Positions 32,458 to 43,859 of a DNA stretch of 64,000 nt are shown here, in pieces. The DNA lies in contig OZ035997.1 of the NCBI GenBank assembly GCA_964035015.1, positions 85,619,982-85,683,981 of the forward strand, given 5' to 3'. The notes under the pieces were generated by a model, which worked only from the letters and a program-made list of their open reading frames with translations, ran no database searches and was not told the origin of the DNA. The stretch is from Corallium rubrum (lineage: Eukaryota; Cnidaria; Anthozoa; Scleralcyonacea; Coralliidae). Every line of letters starts with the position of its first letter. Positions within the stretch are counted from its first letter, which is position 1. The position numbers and the translations under genes were made by a program.

Positions 32458-33178
32458 TTAAAGTACCTATGACACGAAAATTAGACACTTAAAGTGTCAA
32501 AGTAACCGATATTTTGCAGTTTTTCGTTAATTCCTTGCTTCGATAAAATGTCACATGGTGTGACGTACATGTGCCTAATACTTATCGGAGAATTAGCTTA
32601 TATACAGTATAGACCAAATCGTAGTTTCATTTAGGCCCCTATGCAATTAAATTATAATTACATCGTGTCTATTAAGTCTGGTTCTTCGCCGACCCATGAT
32701 TTAGATGCATGTTAAGTAAAAGAATAAAAGCTTTAAAGCATAACGGGAAGATAACATAGGCTGGGACTGTTTTTTCATGTTTTGAGTTCATTATTTTATT
32801 AAAGACACACGTTTATGATTATTGTCAAGGATAAATCGATAAGCAAATTTTATCCTTATAGAATACTTAAACATTAAAAAGTTTCTGAAATCAGAAATGT
32901 TATCACTACGACGTTTTATCCCGACTCAGATTGTATGCGCAGTCGAAACTCCAATTTCGTGTATATATATGTATATATATATATATACATATACATATAT
33001 ACATATAGCTCGTGATCAAATATCTCAGAAACGAAAAACTTACGCTCGATTTCCAGCCTTATCGCGACTCGCAGGACTTTACCCGCGGCGGGTTCGCAGC
33101 CCGAAATAAGGCTGGAAACCGAGCCAACGAAAAACTCCAAATCAGGCAAACTTAATTTTCGTGTCATAGGCACTTTAA
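32458..33178. mobile_element. TTAA-flanked TIR element (AGTGCCTATGACACG ends)
   Basis: TTAA at 32458-32461 and 33175-33178 enclose inverted ends AGTACCTATGACACGAAAAT and (reverse complement) AGTGCCTATGACACGAAAAT. The AGTG start next to TTAA is shared with the elements at 28366-30628 and 51711-52260. The interior has a fragment of the 10016-10193 MITE, a (TA)n run and a hairpin around 33050-33110. No transposase. Confidence 0.7.
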
Positions 33179-34152
33179 CTTCCAAAGCCAATCACGGAAA
33201 TTGCCATAAGTGGCGAATCACTCCCCAAAAATGAAAGCGTTAAGCTTCAGGCCTTTTGAGATTTTTCCGAACAATTTCCGATTGTCCAATCGGATACAGA
33301 TCGACACCGGATCCAACCTCGTACCCAGGCTCTTTTCAACCCGCCGCGCGGAGAAAAGACCCTGGTATATCATGGTCACGTGACTACCAAAATCTGGTTG
33401 TGACAAATTTTATTTGGAGCGGGGTGGGGTAGAGATGATTTAAAGCTTCTTGCCTGAAAGATTAATACCGTTTGAGGAAATACTTCGATCTTGGATTCAA
33501 GAGTTCAGCGCTAAGTGGGTACAATATATATGGCTATGATTTCTGATTTAATATGTTCACAAGAAACGGGTGACGTACGAGCGACTGACGGCGAAGAAAA
33601 GCGAAAAGCAATGAGGTGGTAAATATTTTCCCCGTTTTAAATTCGGATTCCTTATCTAACTGCTCAGGGTTTTCTGCTATAATGCTATCCTTACACACAC
33701 TATACTTGTTTTGATGTGAATACTACGCAAATTATCGAAGTGTGGAGCGGAGAGAAAGTCTTATACTGTTTACACTGCGTCGTTGAACCCGGCTCGCACA
33801 GGACAAGGCAAATTTTTGATATAAACAAGTGAAATATACAAAGATATTCAGTACTCAAACTTGAGGGCTGATCATTAATTTCACAGTAACAAAAAATTAT
33901 CGGCAACATACATCACACCAAATAAATCGTAAAAATACAAAGTGCTGAGATATTTTCCTCGGTTGTTTATCCCAAATTAAAACTTCAGACTGCCGTCTGG
34001 GTAAATGTCGACGATCGTCGGTCCGAATGCTTCGAATTTCTCTCTGCTCTACACCTCGGTAATTTACGTATAGTATTCACATCAAAACAGGTTGTGTATA
34101 AGAATATTAAGCATTATAGTCGAAATCTTGAGCAGCTAGAGAAGGAATAACT

Positions 34153-34363
34153 TGTTAAAGTAATCACTCTCTCGTATTTATTTTAATCCTTTAATAAATA
34201 CATAACAGATACAGAAAACATACAATGCATATCTCGACCGCATGTTCGGACGTTAGCAAGAACGAAAAAATACGATGTAGTCATGGTAACGTGGAGTCAC
34301 ATGACTAATACAACCAATAAGAACTTAACAGTGATATAGCATAAATTATCATAATTCTTAACA
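34153..34363 (-). repeat. copia 3' LTR
   Basis: 211 bp. Compared with 46023-46232 I see two substitutions and one single-base indel, roughly 1% divergence, so the copia insertion is older than the BEL insertion inside it. Confidence 0.92.
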
Positions 34364-34372
34364 CTCCCACTT
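34364..34372 (-). promoter_or_regulatory. copia polypurine tract
   Basis: AAGTGGGAG on the minus strand immediately before the 3' LTR, the usual copia plus-strand primer. Confidence 0.8.
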
Positions 34373-34404
34373 GATAATTATGCTATTTTATTATACAAAC
34401 ATAT

Positions 34405-37036
34405 TTAAACAACATCATAAACACCTAATGAGTTTCTAAATTTCTCAAAGGTAAGTTTTGGTAATCCTTTGGTCATGATATCTGCCACCATGTCTTCAGT
34501 AGGACAATAAATCACTTTGATTTCATTCGACATAACTCTTTCACGAATAAAATGATGACAAATGTCAATGTGCTTGGTTCTCTTATGATACTTGGGATTC
34601 TTAGCCAGTTCAATAGCTCCCTGGTTGTCTTCGTAAATGGTTGTTGGTATATCCATCTTTTGTCCAAGATCACTCATCAAACGACGTAACCATATAGCTT
34701 CTTGTGCTGCAGAACTCAATGCAACATATTCAGCCTCGGTAGAAGACTTTGCCACAGTAGCTTGCTTTCGACTGGACCAGCTAATGGTACCATTACCAAA
34801 TTGAAACACATATCCAGATGTAGAGCGACGTGTATCGATGTCTCCTCCCCAATCAGCATCAGAAAAACCAAAGAACTCTGCTTCCTTCTTACCAACAGAG
34901 AATTTAAGACCATAGTTCAATGTTCCTTTCAAATATCGCATTATACGCTTAACCCCCGTCCAGTGATCCTTACTTGGTTTGGACATATATTTGGATAAAG
35001 TTCCAACTGCAGCAGCGACATCTGGTCTGGTTGTAGTTGATGCATATGTCAGGCATCCAATTGCTTGTTGGTACATTTCAGTATCAAAAGATTCATCATC
35101 TGTTGACAATTGCTGAAATCTTTTACCAGGCTCAAGAGGAGTGGAGACAGGCTTCCACTTCTCCATGCCAAATCTTTTAAGCACTCTTTCAAGGTAACTT
35201 GGTTGATTTATTGACAAAGTCTTAGCTTCCCTGTTTCGTTTGATTGACATTCCAAGAAGATATCGTGCTTCACCCTGGTCAACCATCTCGAATCTTTGAC
35301 ATAATGATGCCTTCTCTGTTTCCAGCAAAGAAATGTCGTTAGATACTGGAACTATATCGTCTACATATACTCCCAGTATAACAAAACTGATATGTCCATC
35401 AGCATTCTTGATAGACTTAACATATATGCAACCATCTGCATTACTCTTACGATAACCGACTGATTTCAAATGTTCATCGAGAGTAACATTCCAGCAACGA
35501 GCTGATTGTCTAAGTCCGTAAATACTCTTCTTCAATTTACAGACGTGGTCAGGTCTGTCAGGATCGACGAATCCTTCTGGCTGTGACATATAAATCTCAC
35601 AATCTAATGAACCATTTAGAAATGCAGTTTTCACATCCATCTGATGCACTTCAAGACCATGTGCATTAGCTAGTGCAAGTAACGATCTGACAGATGTATG
35701 TCGAGCTACTGGTGAGAACACTTCGTCATAATCTACTCCTTTCGTTTGTGAATACCCTTGTGCGACCAGTCTAGCTTTAAAACGATCTACTGAACCATTT
35801 TCATCACGCTTGACTTTTAAGACCCATCGAGATCCTACTACATTCTTTCCTTTCGGTGGAGGCACCAATTCCCACGTCTCATTCTTTAATAAAGATGAAT
35901 ATTCTGAGTTCATGGCTTCACTCCACTGACTGGAATGTTCACCATTCAAAGCATCATCAACTGATTTAGGTTCATCAATTTCTGAAGTTAAAGAATCAAC
36001 CATTAGACAATCATCATCTCTAAATCTGTTAGGAACTCTTCGCTGCCTTACAGGTCCTAGATTTCGAATATCCTCCATAAATGTGTCTTCATATGTTCTT
36101 CTCAATGGTGTTTCTTCATTAGTTTCTCCCACTGGTTCATCATTCTCAGGTACTGGTTCAGGATTCTCAGGTACTGGTTCAGGATTCTCAGGTACTGGTT
36201 CAGGATTCTCAGGTACTGGTTCAGGATTCTCAGGTACTGGTTCAGGATTCTCAGGTACTGGTTCAGGATTCTCAGGTACTGGTTCAGCATTCTCAGGTAC
36301 TGGTTCAGCATTCTCAGTGTCAGTTGGAAGTTCAAATTCTTCATCAACTTCTGGAAAGATAAGGTGGATTACGCCGTCGTCCGACTTAGGCTGCTCATCA
36401 AAATGATGAAACTTATCCTCGTAGAATACAACATTTCGACTTATGACAAAACACTTCTTCTTCAAATCATATAGCTTGTATCCTTTGGTACTCTGAGGAT
36501 ATCCAACAAAAATCGCTTTATGGGATTTTTGATCTAACTTCTGGCGTTGACAGTCTGGAACGTGTACGTAACACACACAGCCAAAGACTCTTAAATTGGA
36601 AATGTCTGGTTTCTCACCAAAACAACATTCGAATGGAGTTTCACCCTTTAAAGCTGTCATAGGGCTTCGATTGTGAACATAAACTGCTGTGCTGCAAGCT
36701 TCTGCCCAGAATTGCAGAGGCAATTTTGCTTGATGAATTATTGACCTTGCTGCCTCGATGATAGTACGATTTAGACGTTCGGCAACTCCATTTTGCTCCG
36801 GACAATATGGATTCGTGAATTCATGAGAAATACCCTTTTCTGCACAATATCTAGCGAAAATGTGAGAAGTATACTCTCCCCCATTATCACTTCTGAGGAC
36901 TTTAACCTTTCCATCCTCTTGCCGAATGTTCAGTTTCTTGATTTGGTGACCAGACTGTTTTTTCCACAAAGTTAACATACTCCTTGAACTTTGAAAGAAC
37001 TTCACTCTTTTTCTTGATGAAGTAAGCAGTGGTGTA
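34405..37036 (-). pseudogene. copia polyprotein, 3' part: integrase end, RT, RNase H
   Basis: From the BEL junction the frame first reads TTAYFIKKKSEVLSKFKEYV, then shifts at a run of six T on the plus strand (36958-36963; one base too many) into the long frame ending at 34405. It contains the integrase residues Asp in RSDNGGEY and Glu in CPEQNGVAERLN, 35 residues apart; a proline-rich spacer of 7-residue repeats (EPVPENP, about 36130-36318 as 21-bp units); the copia RT (RWVLKVKRDENG, MDVKTAFLNG, catalytic YVDD); and RNase H (FSDADWGGD, KSSTEAEY, YEDNQGAIEL). The reading frame from RT to the stop is otherwise open, so decay is limited. The missing first half lies beyond the BEL element at 44298-45916. 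Confidence 0.93.
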
Positions 37037-37474
37037 TGTGACGTTTATTGACATTTATATTGTTTGTTAAAATTATTATTACATCACGTACTTGGCTAGC
37101 GAGAACTTGTTAACCGCTGTCCGCTGACGAACAGTTCGTAGTGCTCGTAAAACGTACGAAACACGTTTTGGAAAGTTAAATACTAAAATGGCGAAGTTTA
37201 GACAGTTTTTGGCCGTTCTTTTTAGTTTTTCATAGTCGAAATCAGAAGTAAGTCAAGTTGTATATATTTTGCGTGATTTTCTTATAGTTTACTCTTAGTT
37301 TTAGCTCTTATTTACATATTTTCTTTGTATTATTCATAGTTTTTACCGCTTGTGTTTACGTGTATTTTGATTAAATAAAAGCTTATAAATGGAGTGAATT
37401 TGCACAACACAGTGGTTTATACATGCGAACCCGGTATACTAGCAACCTTCTCGTGGTATGCTGAGAACGCGACA
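37037..37474 (+). repeat. BEL/Pao 5' LTR
   Basis: 438 bp, TGTGACGTTTATTGAC to GAACGCGACA, with AATAAA at 37374-37379. I found no difference from the copy at 43860-44297. A primer-binding site was not identified with confidence: the sequence after the LTR (gtaaaaattctgattgg) has no obvious tRNA 3'-end match at its start, though 'tggttttaaagg' at 37489 could be one. Confidence 0.95.
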
Positions 37475-37506
37475 GTAAAAATTCTGATTGGTTTTAAAGG
37501 AGATTC

Positions 37507-40500
37507 ATGGTAAGCCACATCCTACCTTTTTTGTTGACAAGTATGAGTAAGCATGGTGACGAAAACTCGTTCGAACCAAGTCAAGTACCAGCCGGTCACA
37601 ACGTAGACGGTCAAATTATGGAGAATCAAAAACGGAGAATAACTCGATCTAGTAAAGCTTTCGAAAACACTGTAAATGACAAGCTTGAAACAGCAATTTG
37701 TAAACGTAGTAAATTGACTGCACTTTTAAACAAGTTTGAGAAAAGCGAAGACTATATCAATAAAAAGCATGTAGATGAACTCACGAAACTCACCGACGAG
37801 TATGGAGTCATTGCAAGCGAACTGAACTGTTTATTTGAGCAAGACAAATATAGGGTTTTTAAGGAGGAAGCTGATTGGTTTAAACAGGAACAGACTGCTA
37901 GTGAAGCATATAAGATGATAAAGGAATTGAAAATTAGCCAATCTGATAGACGTTCGGAGGCCCCCTCCTGGCGCTCGAAATCGTCTTCACATCGCAGCCG
38001 CCGATCATCTTCCTCAACAAGCAGTTATACTAGATTAAATGCTCTAGCGGAGGCTGCGGCCGCCCAGGAAAATGCAAAATATGAACGGGTAATGGCAGCT
38101 AAAGAACATGACTGTCGCCAGCGAGAATTGGAACATGCAAAGGAAATGGCAATACTAATCGCAGACAAGAAAGCAGCTATCGCAAATGCTAAGCTCAAAG
38201 CAATCGAAGAAGCACTCCAAGAAGAGGAGTCAGCGGAGAGAGTTAACCTTCCAGAAACTCCAGATATGAGAGTTGAAGAAAGAACTAGCGACTGGGTCAA
38301 CTCGGTCCTCTCACATGAAAATACCTTGCCCGGGACAAATATCGTTGACAACTACCCCCCTCGTGACCTCGGCGGTGGTCCCCAGTTTTCCCACCAACCC
38401 ACCACGACCCTCGGTGGTGGTCCCCAATTTTCCAACCAACCCACCACGACCCCCGGCGGTGGTCCCCAGTTTTCCCGCGAGCCCACTACGAACCTTGGCG
38501 GTATGGTTCCTGCAATGAGCATCGGTAACAGCCCACAACAAACACCTAGTCAGCCTTCCGTTTCCCAATTAAATCAAATTGGAGATGCAACCGGAAGTCA
38601 ACTTATAGAGTCACTGACGTCAGCAAATCGGCAAGTAGTCGCTGGCCTAGCGAGACAAAACCTGCCTAAGTGCCATCCGGACCTTTTCACTGGTGATGCA
38701 ACACTATTCCACCCCTGGAAAAGAGCTTTCAAAGCCATGATTAAAGACACGTCTGTCACGGCTGAACAAGAAATCAATTATCTACGCAGTTTCACTCGTG
38801 GAGAAGTCCAACGTGTGGTGGACAATTTTCGAAAACGTCATCAGAATGACCCCACGACCCTTCTTCAGAACCTCTGGAAAGAGCTTGAGACCCGTTTCGG
38901 AAGCGCAGCTGTTATTACAAATGCCTTGTTGGAGCGTTTACACAACTCGTCAAACTTCCACGAAAACGATCATGCCAAACTTCAAGAATTTTCAGATCTA
39001 TGTGCGGACGTGAACAGTCAAATCGAGCACCTACCCGGACTGGCTTGTCTGCATTACCCTGGAGCTATTCGACCGATTGTCGAAAAATTACCAGCCTCTC
39101 TAAGATCGAAATGGGAGAAAGAAGTCGTCAAACACGCCGAGAGTCACCATGATGCCTACCCAGGCTTTAGTATTTTTACTCGGGTAGTAAAAGCTCAAGC
39201 GACGATCAAGAACCATCCAAACATTCTCGCAGGCAGCCCTCAGAAACCTGTCTTTGAAAGACGCAGAGGAAACGCGAGAGATCAAAGGGCCCTGAGGACA
39301 AACTTGGACAGCGACGAGGACACCCCCCAGAACCGACCACCAAATGCCAAGAAGTGGTGCCCCTACCACGAGTGCGATCGTCATGGACTAACTGAGTGCA
39401 AAGCCTTTGCAGCGAAATCTCTGAATGAAAAGACAGATTGGATCCAAAAAGCCAGACTCTGTTTTCGGTGCCTCAAAGAGGGACATCAAGCCAAAAAGTG
39501 CGAAGCCAAGATTAGTTGCACCATTTGTGGAAACGATCGTCACCTCGCTCTCCTACACAAAGGAAAAGTAGACAGAGATAGTGAAGATGGAAAGAACACA
39601 CAAATCGACGGCGAGGAGGATACAACGGATCAAGTAAACAATACATGCACAGCCGTGTGCAGAGATAACGACGGTGGCGTTTCCTGTAGTAAAATCTTGC
39701 TGGTGGATATTGTCAGCCCGGACGAACCAAGTGTATCCTGTCGAGCATATGCGATTATTGACGATCAAAGTAACAGCTCTCTCATCAGCAGCGAACTAGC
39801 CGACAAGCTTGGAGCAAACGGACCGAAAGAAAAATATTACCTATCAACCTGCAGCGGTAATAGAGAAACCAAGTTTGGTCGACGAGTTTCCGGTCTAGTC
39901 ATACGATCTGCGTCGAACGGTAGAGAGGCACAATTACCAACACTCGTTGAATGTGAAAATTTCCCTGATGACAAGAAAGAGATACCCACCCCTGAGGTAG
40001 CAAGGAAGTTTCCCCATCTTCAGGACATTGCTCGAGAAATTCCACCAATAGACGAAAGTGCGGGCCTGCACATCCTCTTGGGTCGCGACGCAAGTGAGCT
40101 GCTGAAGGTTCGAGCATTCAAGAACGGACCAAAGGGCGCCCCCTGGGCGCAGAAGCTGTTGTTAGGTTGGACCATCACTGGTCAAATGTGCTTGAATTAC
40201 TTGAATGGACCCGTCCACATCGAAGCTCGTAGGACAAGCACCACTTCAAGTAGCAGTAACGAGGCACACGTAGCTGCAGCTCCAACCTCCACGAAAGTTG
40301 ATGGTGTAGAATACTACGTTGTTCCATGTCCAAATCAAATGAAGATTACGGACAGCGTCACGGGTAGTAACGTGTTTTGCTCAACTCCGCTCGATAACGA
40401 AGTCAGCCTTTCTATCGAAGACCGGAAATTTATCGAGATGATGGAGAAACAGATACGTAAAAACAGTACTGGACACTGGGAAATGCCCCTGCCATTTCGC

Positions 40501-43500
40501 CAAACAGACACTGCTTTGCCCAACAACCGCGTTCAAGCTGTTCATCGCCTAAACGGTCTGCTGAAGACACTGAAACGAAAGCCACAAATGGAGAAGGACT
40601 ACCTAGAGTTCATGGAGACAATGATCAGTAAGGGACATGCAACTCCTGTTCCACGAGAGGAAATAAAAGGTCAGCACGGTCGGGTTTGGTATCTACCACA
40701 CTTCGGAGTGTATCACCCCAAGAAACCGACCAAGGTACGTGTTGTGTTCGATGCATCGGCCGAGTTCGATGGCGTTTCGTTGAACAAGGTTCTGTTACCT
40801 GGTCCTGATCTCATGAATAGCTTGCTTGGCGTTCTGATTCGTTTCCGCAGAGAAAGAGTAGGAGTTATGTGCGACATCGAGCAGATGTTTTATTCCTTCT
40901 ACGTCGACCCTGAACATCGGGACTATCTGCGGTTTCTGTGGTACCGAGACAACGACCCCCAGAAGCAAGTGATCGAGTATCGCATGAATGTCCATCTCTT
41001 CGGCAACGGACCAAGCCCGGCAGTGGCCACCTTTGGGCTGAGAAAGACCGCATTGGAGGGAGAAGAGAAGCACGGCGAGGAGGTTAAAGATTTCGTGTAC
41101 CGTAACTTTTACGTCGACGATGGCCTAGCGTCTCTTCCTACCGATGAAGAAGCAGTTAACCTCATCATCAGTGCTCAAAACGTCCTCGCAACGTCGAACC
41201 TAAGGCTGCACAAAGTCGTTTCCAACTCTGTACGTGTTATGGAAGCTTTCTCGACCGAAGACAGAGCGAAAGCCTTACGCGATTTAGATCTCCGTCGGGA
41301 TATTCTTCCAGCCCAGCGATCCCTGGGAGTCTATTGGAACCTCGAGAACGACGTGTTGACATTCCACATTTCCCTGCCCGACAAGCCCTTCACTCGTAGA
41401 GGAGTTCTTTCGGTGATCAACAGCGTGTACGATCCCCTTGGAATGGCAGCTCCGGCTGTTCTCGAAGGCAGAAAGCTGCTACAGCATCTGGTAGCTACGA
41501 GCAAAGGGACGGCCGAGGAAACTCCGCTTGCATGGGACGATCCTCTCCCTGAAAAGATCATGAGTCGATGGCAGTGTTGGAAAGATTCCCTCGAAGACCT
41601 GCAACATGTCTCTGTTCCTAGATGCTACCGTCCGAACAGCTTTGGCACAACAGCGAGAGCAGAGCTTCACGGTTTCTCGGACGCGAGTAAGGACGCGATT
41701 GGAGCAGCAGTCTACCTAAAGCTTTGGAACAAGAAAAACGAAGTGTCAGTGTCGTTCGTCTACGGGCAAGCAAGATTGGCCCCGATACATCCTGTCAGCA
41801 TACCTCGCCTGGAGTTATGTGGAGCAGTCTTAGTAGTCGAAGCGGTGCAGAAGGTGTTAAAAGAGATTGACCTCAAAATCGCAGAAGTCACCTATTACAC
41901 TGATTCGAAGGTAGTCCTAGGCTACATTGCTAACGAAGGCAAGCGTTTCTACGTATACGTCGCGAACAGAGTTCAGCTCATACGAAGCCTATCATCACCA
42001 GATCAGTGGAGGTACGTCCAAAGTGAGCGCAACCCAGCCGACCTAGCGACGCGTGGTGTTCGACCCAGTAAATTGATGGAGTCCGGTTGGCTTTCGGGTC
42101 CGGAATTCCTCAAGAACACGGATAACATCCCCCCACCAAGCGAAATCACCACCCCGGGCGAGAGTGATCCCGAAGTACGATGTGAAGTAATCAACTCGGC
42201 CACTAAAATCGATGAGAATAACAACACGATGGGTTTGGGAGCGAAAAGGTTTGAGCGATTCTCAAGTCTCTCGTCACTACAACGTGCGATTGCATTACTT
42301 ATAGTTAAAGTGAGGAAATTCAATTGTCGAAGGAGACAACAACTCACCGGAATCGAGACAGAGAAGAACGAACAGATACACTCTACTACGGAAGCGTTAA
42401 CACAGGCAATGACCGTAATAGTCCGTGCTACGCAAAAGGAGGAGTTTAAGAGTGAACTAAAGCAGTCTCGGAAAGCTACTACAAATGAAGACGCCAGACA
42501 ACGCGGAGAAGTTATAACGGATAAGAAGTTGCAAAGAAACACTCGTTTGTATCGCCTTGACCCGTTTGTAGACATCGACGGCGTACTTCGCGTTGGCGGA
42601 CGTCTTCGACGGGCAGAGTTTGAGTTAGGAGAGAAGCACCCCATCATCTTGCCACGGAACGACCACGTCTCCAGGCTGGTAGTGCGACACTACCACCAGC
42701 GAGTGCACCACCAAGGAAGATGCATTACACGAGGCGCCGTTCGCCAAGCCGGCTACTGGATAATCGGGGGACACAACGTCGCATCGAAAGAGATCCATTC
42801 CTGTGTGACTTGCAAAAGGTTACGAGGCCGTCCCTTGGAGCAACAAATGGCCGACCTCCCCGCAGACAGATTAGAGGTTGGTGCCCCGTTTACGAACGTG
42901 GGGTTTGACGTGTTCGGTCCTTGGGAAGTCCATACACGAAAGACCAGAGGCGGCGCGGCTAACTCGAAGCGTTGGGGTCTCGTATTCACCTGCCTTACCA
43001 GCAGAGCTATACATATCGAGCTGTTAGAGTCCATGGACGCAAGTGCTTTCATCTGTGCACTTAGGCGATTTTTCGCACTACGTGGTCAGGCAACGATACT
43101 CCGATGCGACCAAGGAACGAACTTCGTCGGGGGAAAATCGGAGCTAGATTTCGGAAAGATTCAACAATTCGTTACTGAGCAAGAATGTCAGTGGAGAATG
43201 AACCCGCCGCATGCATCGCATTTTGGTGGCGTATGGGAGAGGCAGATCGGAACCATTCGTCGTGTTTTAGACGGTATGTTTCTCGAACTCGGTAAGGCTC
43301 AGCTAACCCATGAGCTTCTAGCAACCTTAATGGCGGAAGTAACGGGAATTGTCAACGCTCGACCATTAACCGCAGTACCAACGGAGGTTGATGATCCACA
43401 ACCCCTCTCTCCTGCTATGTTGCTAACCATGAAGACCCGTCCTCTAGGACCTCCACCTGGCAACTTCCTACCTACAGATTTGTATGCTCGTCGTCGATGG

Positions 43501-43830
43501 AAACGGGTTCAGTACCTCGCTGACCAGTTCTGGTTGCGATGGCGTCGAGAATACCTGCAGTCTCTTCAATCAAGGAAGAAGTGGAACCTGCCGCAGAGAG
43601 ACCTCGTCGAAGGCGATGTTGTACTGATGAAAGAACAAGGAGTATATCGTAACCACTGGCCCCTTGGACGAGTCGCGAACGCCATGAAGAGCGAAGATGG
43701 TAAAGTAAGAAAGGTTTCCATCTCAATCATAAGAGACGGCAAGAAGAAAACCATGTTTCGCCCGATCAAGGAGCTGATCCTTCTGGTGCCCGGAGACAAA
43801 ACAACAAATGACGACGGTGAAAAAGAATAG
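37507..43830 (+). CDS. BEL/Pao Gag-Pol polyprotein
   Basis: Single frame of 2107 residues; the ATG at 37507 gives MVSHILPF, and MSKHGDENSF 12 codons later is an alternative. Order: charged, coiled-coil-rich Gag N-terminus (about 45-245, KEHDCRQRELEHAKEMAILI); three 14-residue repeats with GGGPQFS (288-331); a DUF1759-like capsid region (about 388-575); zinc knuckle C652-X2-C-X4-H-X4-C665 plus a second CX2CX4HX4H; a DUF1758-type aspartic protease with IIDDQSNSSLIS (750-761); reverse transcriptase (about 1060-1210, MCDIEQMF and YVDD 1202-1205); A17-peptidase-like region; RNase H with D1392, E1436, D1466, D1512; integrase zinc motif with H1728-H1735 and C1766/C1769; integrase core D1801, D1868, E1911; and a DUF5641-like end (about 1990-2095). 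All catalytic residues I can check are present. Order protease-RT-RNase H-integrase is that of BEL/Pao. Confidence 0.97.
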   Translation: MVSHILPFLLTSMSKHGDENSFEPSQVPAGHNVDGQIMENQKRRITRSSKAFENTVNDKLETAICKRSKLTALLNKFEKSEDYINKKHVDELTKLTDEYGVIASELNCLFEQDKYRVFKEEADWFKQEQTASEAYKMIKELKISQSDRRSEAPSWRSKSSSHRSRRSSSSTSSYTRLNALAEAAAAQENAKYERVMAAKEHDCRQRELEHAKEMAILIADKKAAIANAKLKAIEEALQEEESAERVNLPETPDMRVEERTSDWVNSVLSHENTLPGTNIVDNYPPRDLGGGPQFSHQPTTTLGGGPQFSNQPTTTPGGGPQFSREPTTNLGGMVPAMSIGNSPQQTPSQPSVSQLNQIGDATGSQLIESLTSANRQVVAGLARQNLPKCHPDLFTGDATLFHPWKRAFKAMIKDTSVTAEQEINYLRSFTRGEVQRVVDNFRKRHQNDPTTLLQNLWKELETRFGSAAVITNALLERLHNSSNFHENDHAKLQEFSDLCADVNSQIEHLPGLACLHYPGAIRPIVEKLPASLRSKWEKEVVKHAESHHDAYPGFSIFTRVVKAQATIKNHPNILAGSPQKPVFERRRGNARDQRALRTNLDSDEDTPQNRPPNAKKWCPYHECDRHGLTECKAFAAKSLNEKTDWIQKARLCFRCLKEGHQAKKCEAKISCTICGNDRHLALLHKGKVDRDSEDGKNTQIDGEEDTTDQVNNTCTAVCRDNDGGVSCSKILLVDIVSPDEPSVSCRAYAIIDDQSNSSLISSELADKLGANGPKEKYYLSTCSGNRETKFGRRVSGLVIRSASNGREAQLPTLVECENFPDDKKEIPTPEVARKFPHLQDIAREIPPIDESAGLHILLGRDASELLKVRAFKNGPKGAPWAQKLLLGWTITGQMCLNYLNGPVHIEARRTSTTSSSSNEAHVAAAPTSTKVDGVEYYVVPCPNQMKITDSVTGSNVFCSTPLDNEVSLSIEDRKFIEMMEKQIRKNSTGHWEMPLPFRQTDTALPNNRVQAVHRLNGLLKTLKRKPQMEKDYLEFMETMISKGHATPVPREEIKGQHGRVWYLPHFGVYHPKKPTKVRVVFDASAEFDGVSLNKVLLPGPDLMNSLLGVLIRFRRERVGVMCDIEQMFYSFYVDPEHRDYLRFLWYRDNDPQKQVIEYRMNVHLFGNGPSPAVATFGLRKTALEGEEKHGEEVKDFVYRNFYVDDGLASLPTDEEAVNLIISAQNVLATSNLRLHKVVSNSVRVMEAFSTEDRAKALRDLDLRRDILPAQRSLGVYWNLENDVLTFHISLPDKPFTRRGVLSVINSVYDPLGMAAPAVLEGRKLLQHLVATSKGTAEETPLAWDDPLPEKIMSRWQCWKDSLEDLQHVSVPRCYRPNSFGTTARAELHGFSDASKDAIGAAVYLKLWNKKNEVSVSFVYGQARLAPIHPVSIPRLELCGAVLVVEAVQKVLKEIDLKIAEVTYYTDSKVVLGYIANEGKRFYVYVANRVQLIRSLSSPDQWRYVQSERNPADLATRGVRPSKLMESGWLSGPEFLKNTDNIPPPSEITTPGESDPEVRCEVINSATKIDENNNTMGLGAKRFERFSSLSSLQRAIALLIVKVRKFNCRRRQQLTGIETEKNEQIHSTTEALTQAMTVIVRATQKEEFKSELKQSRKATTNEDARQRGEVITDKKLQRNTRLYRLDPFVDIDGVLRVGGRLRRAEFELGEKHPIILPRNDHVSRLVVRHYHQRVHHQGRCITRGAVRQAGYWIIGGHNVASKEIHSCVTCKRLRGRPLEQQMADLPADRLEVGAPFTNVGFDVFGPWEVHTRKTRGGAANSKRWGLVFTCLTSRAIHIELLESMDASAFICALRRFFALRGQATILRCDQGTNFVGGKSELDFGKIQQFVTEQECQWRMNPPHASHFGGVWERQIGTIRRVLDGMFLELGKAQLTHELLATLMAEVTGIVNARPLTAVPTEVDDPQPLSPAMLLTMKTRPLGPPPGNFLPTDLYARRRWKRVQYLADQFWLRWRREYLQSLQSRKKWNLPQRDLVEGDVVLMKEQGVYRNHWPLGRVANAMKSEDGKVRKVSISIIRDGKKKTMFRPIKELILLVPGDKTTNDDGEKE

Positions 43831-43849
43831 CAAGGATGTAGTCATCCTT

Positions 43850-43859
43850 GGGCGAGGAG
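43850..43859 (+). promoter_or_regulatory. BEL/Pao polypurine tract
   Basis: GGGCGAGGAG directly before the 3' LTR, the expected plus-strand primer site. Confidence 0.75.

Noticed and set aside
36083..36406. Plus-strand frame with Ser-Gly-Thr-Gly-Ser repeats
   Set aside because: Antisense shadow of the copia proline-rich repeat.
37475..37506. Primer-binding site for the BEL element
   Set aside because: No clear tRNA 3'-end complement directly after the LTR; 'tggttttaaagg' is 14 nt away, so not annotated as a site.
42003..42647. 214-residue minus-strand frame
   Set aside because: Shadow of the BEL polyprotein; no family motif.
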